Positions 7,916 through 17,100 of a DNA stretch of 21,339 nucleotides are shown here, one piece after another; within the stretch, counting starts at the first letter, position 1, and each line of letters begins with the position of its first letter. Position numbers and translations under genes: made by a program. Below the pieces are notes generated by a model. That model ran no database searches. It saw only the letters and a program-made list of their open reading frames with translations, and was not told the origin of the DNA. The DNA is from an uncultured Clostridia bacterium. GTDB taxonomy: Bacteria > Bacillota > Clostridia > Oscillospirales > Acutalibacteraceae. The DNA is taken from the NCBI GenBank assembly GCA_937919155.1, contig CALFPM010000064.1, positions 1 to 21,339 of the forward strand, in the 5' to 3' direction.

Positions 7916-9173
7916 ATTTCTTTTTGTTGATTAAGGATTTGATGAATTTGAAAATATAATGTGCTGCCATACCAACCGCAATTGCAACCACAAGGTCAAA
8001 CACAACCGTCAGCACAAAGGTGAGAACAAGAACGATAATGTCTGTTGCGGGTGATGTTTTGCAGATTTTAACGAACTGCCTCCACTCACACATATTGTAA
8101 GCAACAATAAAGAGGATTGCGGCGATAATGGGCATGGGAATCCACGCAGCATAGGGCATAAGCACAACAAGGATAAGCAGAAGTACTGCCGCGTGAACAA
8201 TGCCTGCCACGGGTGTTCTGCCGCCGTTTTTAACATTTGCGGCGGTTCGAGCAATTGCGCCCGTTGCGGGAATGCCGCCGAAAAGACCTGAGCAGATGTT
8301 GCCCACACCCTGAGCAATCAGCTCTGTGTTTGAATTGTGGCGGTCATTGATCATTCCGTCCGAAACAACGCAGGAAAGCAGGGATTCAATACCTGCAAGG
8401 ATTGCAATGGTGAATGCATTGGGGATAAGCTGTTTTACTGCATCGAAGCTGAATTCGGGGAGTGAAAACTTGGGCAGAGCCCTTGAAATTGTGTAAAGGT
8501 CGCCAACGGTGTTGACATCCATATTGATAGCTTTAACTATTATTACGCCTATAACAACGGCAATCAGCGAGCCGGGAATTTTTTTGCTGATTTTCGGCCA
8601 GATAATCAGAATTGCCATTCCGATTGCGCCAACGATAAGTGCCTGCCAATTGATTGTGCCGATGGATTTTGCGATTGCCTCAACCTTTTCGATTGTTTCA
8701 ACCGTGGGCATGGTGGGGTCAAAGGTAAGTCCGAGAAAATCCTTGACCTGACCGATAACGATTGTCAGCGCAATGCCCGAGGTGAAGCCCGTTGTGATTG
8801 TGTGGGGTATGTACTTGATAAGTGCGCCGAATCTGAGCACACCCATAAGAATCAGAATGATACCTGCCATGATTGTGGCGATTATAAGTCCGTCCGTGCC
8901 GTGCTGGGCAACAATGCCTGCAACGATGGTTGCAAATGCCGCCGTAGGACCTGAAATGTTGACGTTGCTGCCGCCGAGGAAAGCAATCACAAAGCCTGCA
9001 ACAATGGCGGTGTAAAGACCTTTTTCGGGTGATACACCCGATGCGATTGCAAGGGCGATTGAAAGGGGCAGGGCAATGATTGCAACAATAACGCCGGCCA
9101 CAAGGTCGTTGATAAACTTGTTTTTACTGTAGCTTTTCAGAGAAGTGAAAAGCTTCGGCTGAAAAATTTTCAT
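7914..9173 (-). CDS. SulP/SLC26-family anion transporter lacking a STAS domain
   Basis: 419 residues. The N-terminal region has the SulP hallmark: FINDLVAGVIVAIIALPLSI (~20-39), SGVSPEKGLYTAIVAG and SGPTAAF (74-80). About ten or more hydrophobic segments follow and reach the end of the protein. SulP carriers transport sulfate, bicarbonate, dicarboxylates or other anions as dimers. Most bacterial members are ~550 residues or longer, with a cytoplasmic C-terminal STAS domain; this one stops after the last membrane helix with IFKFIKSLINKKK. The stop is followed directly by a terminator with no STAS-like remnant, so the short form looks native rather than a recent frameshift. Ribosome binding site GGAG at 9181-9184. 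Its substrate cannot be read from the sequence. Confidence 0.9.
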   Translation of the reverse strand: MKIFQPKLFTSLKSYSKNKFINDLVAGVIVAIIALPLSIALAIASGVSPEKGLYTAIVAGFVIAFLGGSNVNISGPTAAFATIVAGIVAQHGTDGLIIATIMAGIILILMGVLRFGALIKYIPHTITTGFTSGIALTIVIGQVKDFLGLTFDPTMPTVETIEKVEAIAKSIGTINWQALIVGAIGMAILIIWPKISKKIPGSLIAVVIGVIIVKAINMDVNTVGDLYTISRALPKFSLPEFSFDAVKQLIPNAFTIAILAGIESLLSCVVSDGMINDRHNSNTELIAQGVGNICSGLFGGIPATGAIARTAANVKNGGRTPVAGIVHAAVLLLILVVLMPYAAWIPMPIIAAILFIVAYNMCEWRQFVKICKTSPATDIIVLVLTFVLTVVFDLVVAIAVGMAAHYIFKFIKSLINKKK

Positions 9174-9209
9174 AAGTCAACTCCGTTTATATTGTTTTTA
9201 CCGAAAAAC

Positions 9210-9237
9210 ATTATACATCTTTTTCTGCTCATTACAA
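9210..9237 (-). promoter_or_regulatory. Promoter for the sulP gene
   Basis: Minus strand: TTGTAA (9232-9237), a 16-base spacer, TATAAT (9210-9215), 36 bases before the start codon. Confidence 0.6.
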
Positions 9238-9328
9238 GCCGTATTGACAATAAAAATAAAATTCGGAAATTTGCACTTTAAATTGTAATCCGCGACATAA
9301 TTAATGGTTAAAATTACTTATATTTTTA

Positions 9329-9357
9329 TTGCAACCAAGAAATATATATGATAAAAT
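9329..9357 (+). promoter_or_regulatory. Promoter for the glutaminase A-like gene
   Basis: TTGCAA (9329-9334), a 17-base spacer, TAAAAT (9352-9357) with TG at 9349-9350 (extended -10). Confidence 0.6.
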
Positions 9358-9374
9358 TCTATTAAATTCGCAGC

Positions 9375-9380
9375 GAAAGG
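9375..9380 (+). promoter_or_regulatory. Ribosome binding site deciding the start at 9390
   Basis: GAAAGG at 9375-9380. It is only 3 bases from the ATG at 9384 but 9 bases from the in-frame ATG at 9390, so 9390 is the better start. Confidence 0.6.
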
Positions 9381-9389
9381 ATAATGATT

Positions 9390-11267
9390 ATGAAATTAAG
9401 AGCACCTTCAGTTCCGCTTATTACCATAGACCCCTATTTTTCCGTGTGGTCACCTGACACACAGATAAACCATACCAACACCGAGCATTGGACAGGCAAA
9501 AGCAATTCAATCATCGGCACGGTGACCGTTGACGGCAACCGATATCTTTTCCTCGGTTATCACAGGGATTATCACAAAATTAATCAGGTTTCGCTTGATA
9601 TTGACGCCCTTTCAACAACCGCAGTTTTTGAAAATGAGCAGATAAGGCTCAAAGCGGTGTTTACTTCTCCCGTGATTGCGGATGATTACCGCTTGCTGAC
9701 CCGTCCCGTGACTTATCTTGAAGTTTCCTATGAGATTCTTGACGGCAAGGAGCATACTGTCAGCATTAATATAGCCGCAAGCGAGGAACTTTGCCTTGAC
9801 GAGGGCGGACAGAATGATGTTATTACCGAAAATGTTGAATTCGGCAATGTCAAGGGTATGCGTATGGGCAATTCGGAGCAAAAGCCCCTTAACCGCAGCG
9901 GTGACGATGTTCGCATCGATTGGGGATATTTTTATCTTATGACAGACGCCGCCGATGCTCAGATATACGCCAACAAAATCTGGAGCGATGTTCATGTTAA
10001 CATTACTTCAAGTCCCAAAGCAGGCGAAAGGCTGATGTATTATTTCGCCTATGACGATATTGAAAGCATTGAGTATTTCGGAAAGCATCTTCGTTCATAC
10101 TGGAACAAAGACGGTCAGACTGTTCCTGAGGCGGTAGCTGAAGCCGCAGGGGAATACGATGAGGTTAAGAACCGCTGCAAGGCATTCTCCGAAAAGCTTT
10201 ATGCTGATGCATATGAGGCAGGCGGCGAGAAATATGCAGAGCTTCTGAGCCTTGCTTACCGTCAGGTTATTGCCGCGCACAAGCTTGTGCTTGACGAAAA
10301 CGGCGAAATTCTCTTCATCTCCAAGGAATGCAACTCAAACGGATGCGCCGCCACCGTTGATGTGTCTTACCCCTCAATTCCCATGTTCCTGCTTTATAAT
10401 CCCGAGCTTGTCAAGGGCATGATGCGCCCCGTTATCCGATATGCAAAGAGCGATGAATGGGTGTTTGACTTTGCTCCCCACGATGTTGGTCAGTATCCGC
10501 TTGTCAACGGTCAGGTTTACGGCGGAAATGCACTTAAATACCAGATGCCCGTTGAGGAATGCGGCAATATGCTTGTTATGGATGCGAATGTTGCAATTGC
10601 CACGGGTTCGGCAGATTTTGCGGCTGAGCATCTTGACCTGCTTGAAGGCTGGTGCCGCTATCTCATCAAATACGGCGCTGACCCCGAAGACCAGCTTTGC
10701 ACCGATGACTTTGCAGGCCACCTTGCCCATAACTGCAACCTTTCTCTCAAGGCGGTTATGGGACTTCAGGGTATGGCGATAATCACCGATATGCTGGGTG
10801 ACGCCGAAAAATCAGCTTTCTATCGCAATGAGGCGGAGAAAATGGCAGAAAATTGGATGAACACCGCGCTTAATCCTGACGGCACATCGAACCTTGCTTT
10901 TGACCAGCCCTGCACCTATTCAATGAAGTATAATATGGTGTGGGATAAGGTCTGGAAAACAGGCCTTTTCACTCAGGAATTTATGGATGCTGAAATTGCG
11001 GATAACAAGAAGCATTTCAATAAATACGGCATGCCTCTTGACAGCCGTGCAGATTACACAAAGTCCGACTGGCTTGTGTGGACGGCATCAATGGCATCGG
11101 AAAAAGCGGATTTTGAAGAATACATTGCACCTTTGTGGGCGGCATATAACGAAAGCACTTCAAGAGTGCCTATGACGGATTGGTACGACACCGTCAGCGG
11201 CAAATGGGTTTCGTTCCGCCACCGTACGGTGCAGGGCGGCCTGTTTATGAGACTGCTTATGAAATAA
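9390..11267 (+). CDS. Glutaminase A-like (DUF4964/DUF5127/DUF4965/DUF1793) protein
   Basis: 625 residues from the preferred ATG; an upstream ATG at 9384 would add two. The N-terminus (MKLRAPSVPLITIDPYFSVW) is the conserved opening of the DUF4964/DUF5127 region of fungal GtaA-type glutaminases and their many bacterial relatives. The middle and C-terminal parts correspond to DUF4965 and DUF1793, an (alpha/alpha)6-barrel-like fold: for example TVDVSYPSIPMFL, FAPHDVGQYPLVNG, DDFAGHLAHNCNLSLKA and LVWTASMA. Family knowledge: a few fungal members were assigned glutaminase activity, but most bacterial members are uncharacterised and the fold resembles glycoside hydrolases. There is no signal peptide, so the protein is probably cytoplasmic. 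It is divergent from the sulP gene and lies in the same neighbourhood as a GH38 mannosidase and two GPH transporters, so action on an imported glycan is as likely as on glutamine. Confidence 0.8.
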   Translation: MKLRAPSVPLITIDPYFSVWSPDTQINHTNTEHWTGKSNSIIGTVTVDGNRYLFLGYHRDYHKINQVSLDIDALSTTAVFENEQIRLKAVFTSPVIADDYRLLTRPVTYLEVSYEILDGKEHTVSINIAASEELCLDEGGQNDVITENVEFGNVKGMRMGNSEQKPLNRSGDDVRIDWGYFYLMTDAADAQIYANKIWSDVHVNITSSPKAGERLMYYFAYDDIESIEYFGKHLRSYWNKDGQTVPEAVAEAAGEYDEVKNRCKAFSEKLYADAYEAGGEKYAELLSLAYRQVIAAHKLVLDENGEILFISKECNSNGCAATVDVSYPSIPMFLLYNPELVKGMMRPVIRYAKSDEWVFDFAPHDVGQYPLVNGQVYGGNALKYQMPVEECGNMLVMDANVAIATGSADFAAEHLDLLEGWCRYLIKYGADPEDQLCTDDFAGHLAHNCNLSLKAVMGLQGMAIITDMLGDAEKSAFYRNEAEKMAENWMNTALNPDGTSNLAFDQPCTYSMKYNMVWDKVWKTGLFTQEFMDAEIADNKKHFNKYGMPLDSRADYTKSDWLVWTASMASEKADFEEYIAPLWAAYNESTSRVPMTDWYDTVSGKWVSFRHRTVQGGLFMRLLMK

Positions 11268-11274
11268 AAAAAAG

Positions 11275-11306
11275 CGGATTGCAGAGAAATTAATCTTTGC
11301 AATCCG
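11275..11306 (+). terminator. Bidirectional terminator between the glutaminase A-like gene and the convergent GPH gene
   Basis: Stem CGGATTGCA (11275-11283) / TGCAATCCG (11298-11306), extended inwards by a G-T and three more pairs, around a small AT loop. A run of nine A's (11265-11273 region) on one side gives a strong T tract on the minus strand; the plus strand has TTCTTTGTTTTT. Confidence 0.85.
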
Positions 11307-11324
11307 TTCTTTGTTTTTATGAAC

Positions 11325-12839
11325 TTATTTTACGATGAACTGTGAGTTTGCGATTTCCTCAACTTCCTCTGCAGTTGTTGCTTTGTTCATTCTGTCAGCA
11401 ACCTTGCTTCTTCTTTCGCGAAGTTCGGCGTACATAAGGTTGCGCTTTTCAGCTGAAAGAGGATAGAAGAATTTGGGGATAATGCCAAGGCTGCTTGTGA
11501 TGATGGGGATACCTGTGCCGAGTGCAAAAATCCACCATTTTGTTTTGTCAGACTGTGTTCCGACCTTAAGACCCTGAACATAGCCGACTTTCTTCATGAC
11601 GATGCTGTTGATACTGCCCATAACAGCCTGCTGAAGCTTTGAAATGGTTGACTGAGCAACACCGATCATAGCCTCTGCGCGGTAGCCGTTTTTCCATTCG
11701 CAGTAGTCCATGGACTCGTTGCTGATTTCGGCAGGAATAACTCGTCTCAAGCCGTAAACGCACATTTCGAATATTTCTTCAATACCCATAAGCGGAAGGA
11801 TAACCGCTTTGCGCATAAAGTTTTTGTTTATAGAACCTATGCCGAAAACAATCATCCACAAAGCGTCCGTCCAGGCATCTTCAAGAATCCAGAGTGCCTT
11901 GGTTGAAAATCTCTTTCTGAGGGGTTCAACAAAACCGTAGCTGATAAACTTGATGGGGAATGCAGGAATACCGACAATGGTTTTCCATGTGATTGAACCG
12001 ATAACATCGATATAGAAATTCGTTCTGCTTGAGCCGATGCTGAAGCCTGAAAGGAACGATGACAGAACCTGAATAAACATCGGTTTGTTTGTGACAATAG
12101 CTTTCAATCCCTGAATTACGCTGGGCTTTTTGATTGTCTGAGCAACTCTTTCTCTTGTGTTGAGGAAGAAATAAAGACAGAATGCAGCACCGAGAACGGC
12201 AAAGGAAACGCCGAATCCTGCAAAAAGCTTGGGAAGCTTGATTTTGATTTTGTCGTTGATTACAAGGTCGTATATGACGCCGAAAACCTGTTTCGGTATG
12301 TCCTCAACAAAATGAGACATCAGGTTTGCCGTGGCAATAAGCCTTGAACGGTCCAATGGCTCAGGCGTTATCGTGGAGCCGAAACCTGCACGGGCAACAG
12401 CCGTGAATGTGTTTGCAGTTTCGGTGATAATCGACATTGCAAAATAGAAAATCCATTTGGGAAGATAGTCTCCCGGAGTGTCGGGGAACATAAAGGGAAT
12501 AAGCCAATACCACAAGCCTAACAGAGTCAGAGGAAGCTGACCGAGAAGAAGATAGGGTCTGAACTTACCCCAACGGGTTCTGGTCTTTTCAACAATAACG
12601 CCGATAAACGTATCGTTAAAGGTATCCCACACGGTTGCAACAATGTTCTGAATTGCGAGATAGCTGAAGTCGATTTTAACAACATCGTATATGTATCTGT
12701 CTTTGAAGTCGTTGATGTTGAGGCTCGCAGCTGTGTCTTCAAGAACATAGGCAACGGTTTCTTTTGCGCCGACAAAGCGGCGATTTTTCAAAAGTATAGA
12801 GTTATCGGTTGTTTCAACGATTTCTCTTTCCGTTGACAT
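11325..12839 (-). CDS. GPH/MelB-like sugar:cation symporter (MFS_2)
   Basis: 504 residues, normal length for the family. After an unusual ~45-residue N-terminal extension the protein carries the clear GPH/MelB signature VWDTFNDTFIGVIVEKTRTR followed by WGKFRPYLLLG (~70-100). The Asp-x3-Asn-Asp part lies in helix 2, where MelB carries cation-binding acidic residues, and the RWGKxRPY part is the loop between helices 2 and 3. About 12 membrane segments can be picked out. Members import glycosides, pentosides or hexuronides with Na+ or H+. The start follows AGGTGG (12844-12849). The gene has its own promoter; the next upstream gene is ldhA on the same strand, 138 bases away. It is convergent with the glutaminase A-like gene and near the GH38 gene, suggesting a carbohydrate substrate; the exact one is unknown. 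Confidence 0.85.
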   Translation of the reverse strand: MSTEREIVETTDNSILLKNRRFVGAKETVAYVLEDTAASLNINDFKDRYIYDVVKIDFSYLAIQNIVATVWDTFNDTFIGVIVEKTRTRWGKFRPYLLLGQLPLTLLGLWYWLIPFMFPDTPGDYLPKWIFYFAMSIITETANTFTAVARAGFGSTITPEPLDRSRLIATANLMSHFVEDIPKQVFGVIYDLVINDKIKIKLPKLFAGFGVSFAVLGAAFCLYFFLNTRERVAQTIKKPSVIQGLKAIVTNKPMFIQVLSSFLSGFSIGSSRTNFYIDVIGSITWKTIVGIPAFPIKFISYGFVEPLRKRFSTKALWILEDAWTDALWMIVFGIGSINKNFMRKAVILPLMGIEEIFEMCVYGLRRVIPAEISNESMDYCEWKNGYRAEAMIGVAQSTISKLQQAVMGSINSIVMKKVGYVQGLKVGTQSDKTKWWIFALGTGIPIITSSLGIIPKFFYPLSAEKRNLMYAELRERRSKVADRMNKATTAEEVEEIANSQFIVK

Positions 12840-12856
12840 AACTCCACCTGCCTTTC

Positions 12857-12872
12857 TGAAATTTTCGTTTCA
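12857..12872. promoter_or_regulatory. Possible operator in the leader of the second GPH gene
   Basis: Inverted repeat TGAAA (12857-12861), 6-base centre, TTTCA (12868-12872), lying between the -10 box and the ribosome binding site of the GPH gene. LacI- or GntR-type repressors often use such sites, but no other copy near the window's promoters confirms it. Confidence 0.25.
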
Positions 12873-12882
12873 TACGCAATAT

Positions 12883-12911
12883 ATTCTACAATATATACAT
12901 TGTTTAGTCAA
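12883..12911 (-). promoter_or_regulatory. Promoter for the second GPH transporter gene
   Basis: Minus strand: TTGACT (12906-12911), a 17-base spacer, TAGAAT (12883-12888). The spacer holds an ACAAT-N6-ATTGT inverted repeat (12888-12903). Confidence 0.65.
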
Positions 12912-12977
12912 GCTTTTATGCAGATAAAAAGACTTGGCAAAAGTGCTGAAAATTGTTGCCCGCAGACGGCATTTTGA

Positions 12978-14012
12978 CTAAAAGCATTTTCCGCTTTTGC
13001 AGTCAACGGTTTCTCCTGTTCTGAAGCAGAGCTCATTTTGACATTGACCGTTTTCAAAGAAATCCGTGAGATTCCTAACCGTTGTTTCCGCAATGTTTTC
13101 AAGCGCTTCTTCCGTCAGAAAAGCCTGATGGGAGGAAACAATGACATTGGGCATGGATATGAGACGGGCAAGGGTGTCGTCCTCAAGAATGTGTCCCGAA
13201 TTATCTTCGAAGAAAAGGTCGGATTCTTCTTCGTAAACATCAAGACAGGCTGCACCCACTTTGCGGGATTTGATGCCTGCAAGCAAAGCTTCCGCATCAA
13301 CAAGAGCGCCCCTTGAAGTGTTGAGAATAACTATGCCTTTTTTGCACTTGTCAAGTGCGGTTTCGTCAATTATGTGGTAGGTTTCATCTGTGAGAGGGCA
13401 GTGAAGTGAAATTATGTCACTCTTTGCAAAAAGCTCGTCAAGATCTGTGTATCTTATTGTGTCGCCGTTGTCAAGATCCTGGGCGGGGAATTTGTCATAG
13501 GCAAGCACTTTCATTCCGAAGCCTCTGCAGATATCGATGAACACTCTGCCGATTCTTCCCGTGCCGATAACGCCCACTGTTTTGCCGTGAAGGTCAAAGC
13601 CTGTGAGACCCGAAAGGCTGAAGTTGAAGTCGCGTGAGCGGATATATGCCTTGTGAATGCGGCGGATTGATGTGAGCAGAAGTGCCATGGTGTGCTCCGC
13701 AACGGCATAGGGAGAGTAGGCGGGCACACGAAGCACGTGAAGCCTGCCGTGAGCGTGTTTCATATCAACATTGTTGAAACCTGCGCAGCGAAGAGCAAGC
13801 ACGGTAACGCCCATTGCCTCAAGGCGGTCAATAACTGCGGCATTTACGGTGTCATTGACAAAGGCACAAACGCCGTCAAATCCGTGTGCAAGTTCAACTG
13901 TGTCCTCATTGAGCTTGGCTTCGAAGAACTTGAAATCTATGTTATATTGTTTGCCGTATTTTTCAAACGCGGGTTTGTCATAGGGTTTTGTGTCAAAAAA
14001 AGCTATTTTCAT
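12978..14012 (-). CDS. ldhA: D-lactate dehydrogenase (LdhA type)
   Basis: 344 residues; reduces pyruvate to D-lactate with NADH in the cytoplasm, regenerating NAD+ in fermentation. The sequence follows E. coli LdhA closely throughout: FVND, ALRCAGFNNVD (73-83), VPAYSPYAVAEH (96-107), the Rossmann motif VIGTGRIGR (148-156), DIISLHCPLT, NTSRGALVDA with catalytic Arg234, DVYEEESDLFFED with Glu263, and SSHQAFLTEEAL with catalytic His295. The tail after residue 320 is longer than in E. coli and holds four cysteines (324, 329, 338, 343). The start is fixed by AGGAGGG (14020-14026), seven bases upstream. The gene is divergent from the GH38 gene. Only weak hairpins without a good T tract follow its stop, so some read-through into the GPH transporter gene is possible. 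Confidence 0.93.
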   Translation of the reverse strand: MKIAFFDTKPYDKPAFEKYGKQYNIDFKFFEAKLNEDTVELAHGFDGVCAFVNDTVNAAVIDRLEAMGVTVLALRCAGFNNVDMKHAHGRLHVLRVPAYSPYAVAEHTMALLLTSIRRIHKAYIRSRDFNFSLSGLTGFDLHGKTVGVIGTGRIGRVFIDICRGFGMKVLAYDKFPAQDLDNGDTIRYTDLDELFAKSDIISLHCPLTDETYHIIDETALDKCKKGIVILNTSRGALVDAEALLAGIKSRKVGAACLDVYEEESDLFFEDNSGHILEDDTLARLISMPNVIVSSHQAFLTEEALENIAETTVRNLTDFFENGQCQNELCFRTGETVDCKSGKCF

Positions 14013-14040
14013 TTGTTTTCCCTCCTGATATTCTTTTAAG

Positions 14041-14070
14041 ATTATAACACAACTTATGTCAAAAATTCAA
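14041..14070 (-). promoter_or_regulatory. Promoter for ldhA
   Basis: Minus strand: TTGAAT (14065-14070), an 18-base spacer, TATAAT (14041-14046), followed by a short leader to the AGGAGGG site. A TTGACA also occurs here, but only 10 bases from the -10 box. Confidence 0.5.
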
Positions 14071-14116
14071 CTGCTGTAAAATTATTGAATATTTTGACGA
14101 AAATTTATAATATCCA

Positions 14117-14145
14117 TTGTTTTTGCTTGATTTAAATGATATAAT
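14117..14145 (+). promoter_or_regulatory. Promoter for the GH38 gene
   Basis: TTGTTT (14117-14122), a 17-base spacer, TATAAT (14140-14145), 44 bases before the start codon. Confidence 0.65.
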
Positions 14146-14189
14146 CTGTAACCGACTGATTATTAATCTTATCCCGAAAGGATGTTTTT

Positions 14190-17100
14190 ATGCTTACCGA
14201 GAGACAAACCGAGCGTATGCTCAACAAGCTCAGACGCTTTGAAGATACGCTTAACCATATGCTCTTCAAGAAAGAAACTCTTATTGAAAAAGTTGATTTT
14301 CACGAAACTGAAGAAAGACTTTATGAAATTCCCGATGCTTCGGTTTGTTCACCCATCTCGAAGGGTGAAACTTGGGGCAGGGAAGAAGCTTTCGGATGGT
14401 TCATAACAGAATTCACAGTGCCCGATGCGCTTGACGGAAAAGACCTTTTTATTATGCCTCACACCGAGGGTTATGAAACTCTGCTCTGGGTTAACGGCAA
14501 GCCTTTCGGCACATTTGCAACCAAAATTGTTTTTACGGGTCACGGCAACCATTATTGCGACCTGCTTGTGCAGAATGCAAAGGCGGGCGATAAAATTGAC
14601 ATTGCCCTTGAGGTTTACACCGGCCACACTCACTACGGCACACAGCCTCTTGAAAACGGCAGACTTATCAAAAGCTATACTTATCGTTTTGACGGTCTTG
14701 ATATCTGCACAAAGGATGATTTCATTCAGGAGTTCTATTTTGACCTGAGAGTTATCAATGACCTCACTGAAAGCCTGCCCGATTCATCATTCAGAAAGGG
14801 CGAGCTTATCAATGCGCTTTATGAGGTGCATAAGAGACTTTATTACGCTTACGATGATATTGATGAGGAAACTTTCCGTGCCGCTATGGCACAGGCTCAT
14901 CCTTTCCTCAAGGAAGTGCTTGCCGCAAAGAACGGCCCCGATGCACCCGAAGCAGGCGTTATCGGCCATTCTCATATGGACACAGCCTGGCTCTGGAAAA
15001 CAACGGAAACAATCAAAAAATGCGCAAGAACATATTCAAATCAGCTTTCACTTATGGCTCGTTACCCCGAGTTCAAATTTGTTCAGAGCTCAGCCTGCCA
15101 CGGCAATATGATTCTTGAGCACTATCCCTCACTTTTCGAGGAAATAAAGGAAAAAGTTGCAGAGGGCAGATATGAGCCCAACGGCGCTGTCTGGGTTGAG
15201 TGCGACTGCAACATCACCTCAGGTGAAGCAATGGTCAGACAGTTCCTCTGGGGTCAGAGATTCACAAGGAAGCATTTCGGTTTCACTTCAAACAGCTTCT
15301 GGCTGCCCGATACTTTCGGCTACAGCGGCGCAATTCCCCAGATTATGAAAGGCTGCGGAGTTGATTATTTCCTCACAACCAAGATTGACTGGAATGACAC
15401 AAACCATTTCCCCTATGACACATTCTATTGGCAGGGAATTGACGGCACAAAGGTGTTCACCCACTTCAACAAAACCTTGGGTCTGCTTAATCCGATTTCT
15501 CTGCGAGATACAGTTTCGGGCGATGTGAAGCACTACAAGGCAATCAACGAGAGAAATGTCACAAAGAAGCGTCTCACCGCATTCGGTCACGGTGACGGCG
15601 GCGGCGGACCCCAGTTTGAAAGCATTGAAATGGGCAGAAGAATGCTTGACCTCAACGGTTGCCCCAAGGTGAAGTATTCCACAGTTACCGAGTATATGAA
15701 GGAAATGGAAGCCGAAGCCAAGTATCCCAACACATACACGGGTGAGCTTTATCTTGAGCTTCACAGAGGCACTCTCACCAATCAGCACCGCATCAAGCAT
15801 AACAACAGAAAGTGCGAGTTTGCACTGCGCGACCTTGAATATCTCACCGTCAGCAATGCCGTTAAATCGGGTGAGGTTGCAAGCGATGAAAAGATTCATC
15901 CTCTTTATGAAAAGCTTCTCATCAATCAGTTCCACGATATTCTGCCGGGCACCTGCATCAATTCGGCTCACAAGCTTTCACTTGCGGAAACCGATGAAGT
16001 GCTTGAAACGGCAGGCAAGCTGATTGCGGAATGCACAAGCGGTGAAGGCGAATTTGTGACCGTTACAAACACTCTTTCACACGACAGATGCGACCCCATC
16101 TTCCTTGAATGCGAGGAGGGTCTCATTGCGGATATGCCCTGCAAGCAGCAGACTTATAAAAACATTGACGGCAAAAATATTCTTATCATCAGCGGCGTTA
16201 CCGTGCCTGCATTCTCAAGCGTAAAAATAAACCTTATCAAGGGTATTGCGGATGCAAAGAGCGAAATTAAACTCACGGAAAACGGCGTTTCAACCCCCTT
16301 TGCTGATGTTGTTTTTGATGAAAAAGGCTATATTTCATCGTTTGTTGACAAGAAATGCGGCAGACAGGTCAGAGGCGAGGGATATTCACTCGGCGCACTG
16401 ATTATTGCCGAGGATTTGCCTACTGCATGGGATAACTGGGATATTGATGCGGATATTGAATGTAAATTCGAGGATAAATCGGAGCTTATCAGCAGTCAGG
16501 TTGTGTCGCACGGTGCGGCGGCTCTTGTTATCAGAAACACATATAAGATTTCTGCAAAATCAACCGTCACACAGGATGTTATTTATTTTGCTGACACGGC
16601 GGAAATCCGTTACGATACTCTTATGGATTGGCAGGATAACCACCGCTTCCTCAAAACCGCATTTGATACTTCGGTGCAGAATAACTTTGCCCGCTTTGAA
16701 ATTCAGTACGGCAATGTTATGAGACCCACCACAAGAAACGATTCCGTTGAAAAGGCAAAGTTTGAGGTTGTTAACCACAAGTTTACAGACCTTTCCGAAA
16801 CCCGTTACGGCGTTGCAATTCTCAACGACAGCAAATACGGCATCAGTATTGAGGGCGGTCAGATGAGACTTTCGCTCCACAAAGGCGGCACAAGACCCGA
16901 CATTGAGGGCGACAGAGGTCTGCACAGAACGGTTTATTCATTCCTGCCCCATAACGGCGGTTTCAGTGCAGAAAATGTTATCAGACCTGCTTATGAGCTG
17001 AACATTCCCGTTGTTCAGAGCAAGGGTGAATTCAAAGCGGAGGCACTTGTTATCCCTGAGGCGGCAAACGTTGTTGTTGAGTCAATCAAGCCTTGTGAAG

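Noticed and set aside
12905..12977. An intrinsic terminator for ldhA
   Set aside because: Only short, imperfect stems (for example GGCAA/TTGCC with a 15-base loop) with displaced T runs were found; too weak to list.
13692..14039. A 115-codon plus-strand frame opposite the start of ldhA
   Set aside because: It is antisense to conserved LdhA sequence and runs into the ldhA promoter region with no supporting features.
14030..14070. A Rex operator in front of ldhA
   Set aside because: Half sites such as TTGTG are present, but there is no properly spaced inverted partner.
14182..14406. An ATG at 14182 giving a 74-codon frame
   Set aside because: It sits in the ribosome binding site of the GH38 gene and is out of frame with it; the GH38 start at 14190 is well supported.
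15288..15971. A 227-codon open frame on the minus strand inside the GH38 gene
   Set aside because: It lies opposite the conserved catalytic domain, with no homology or ribosome binding site of its own.
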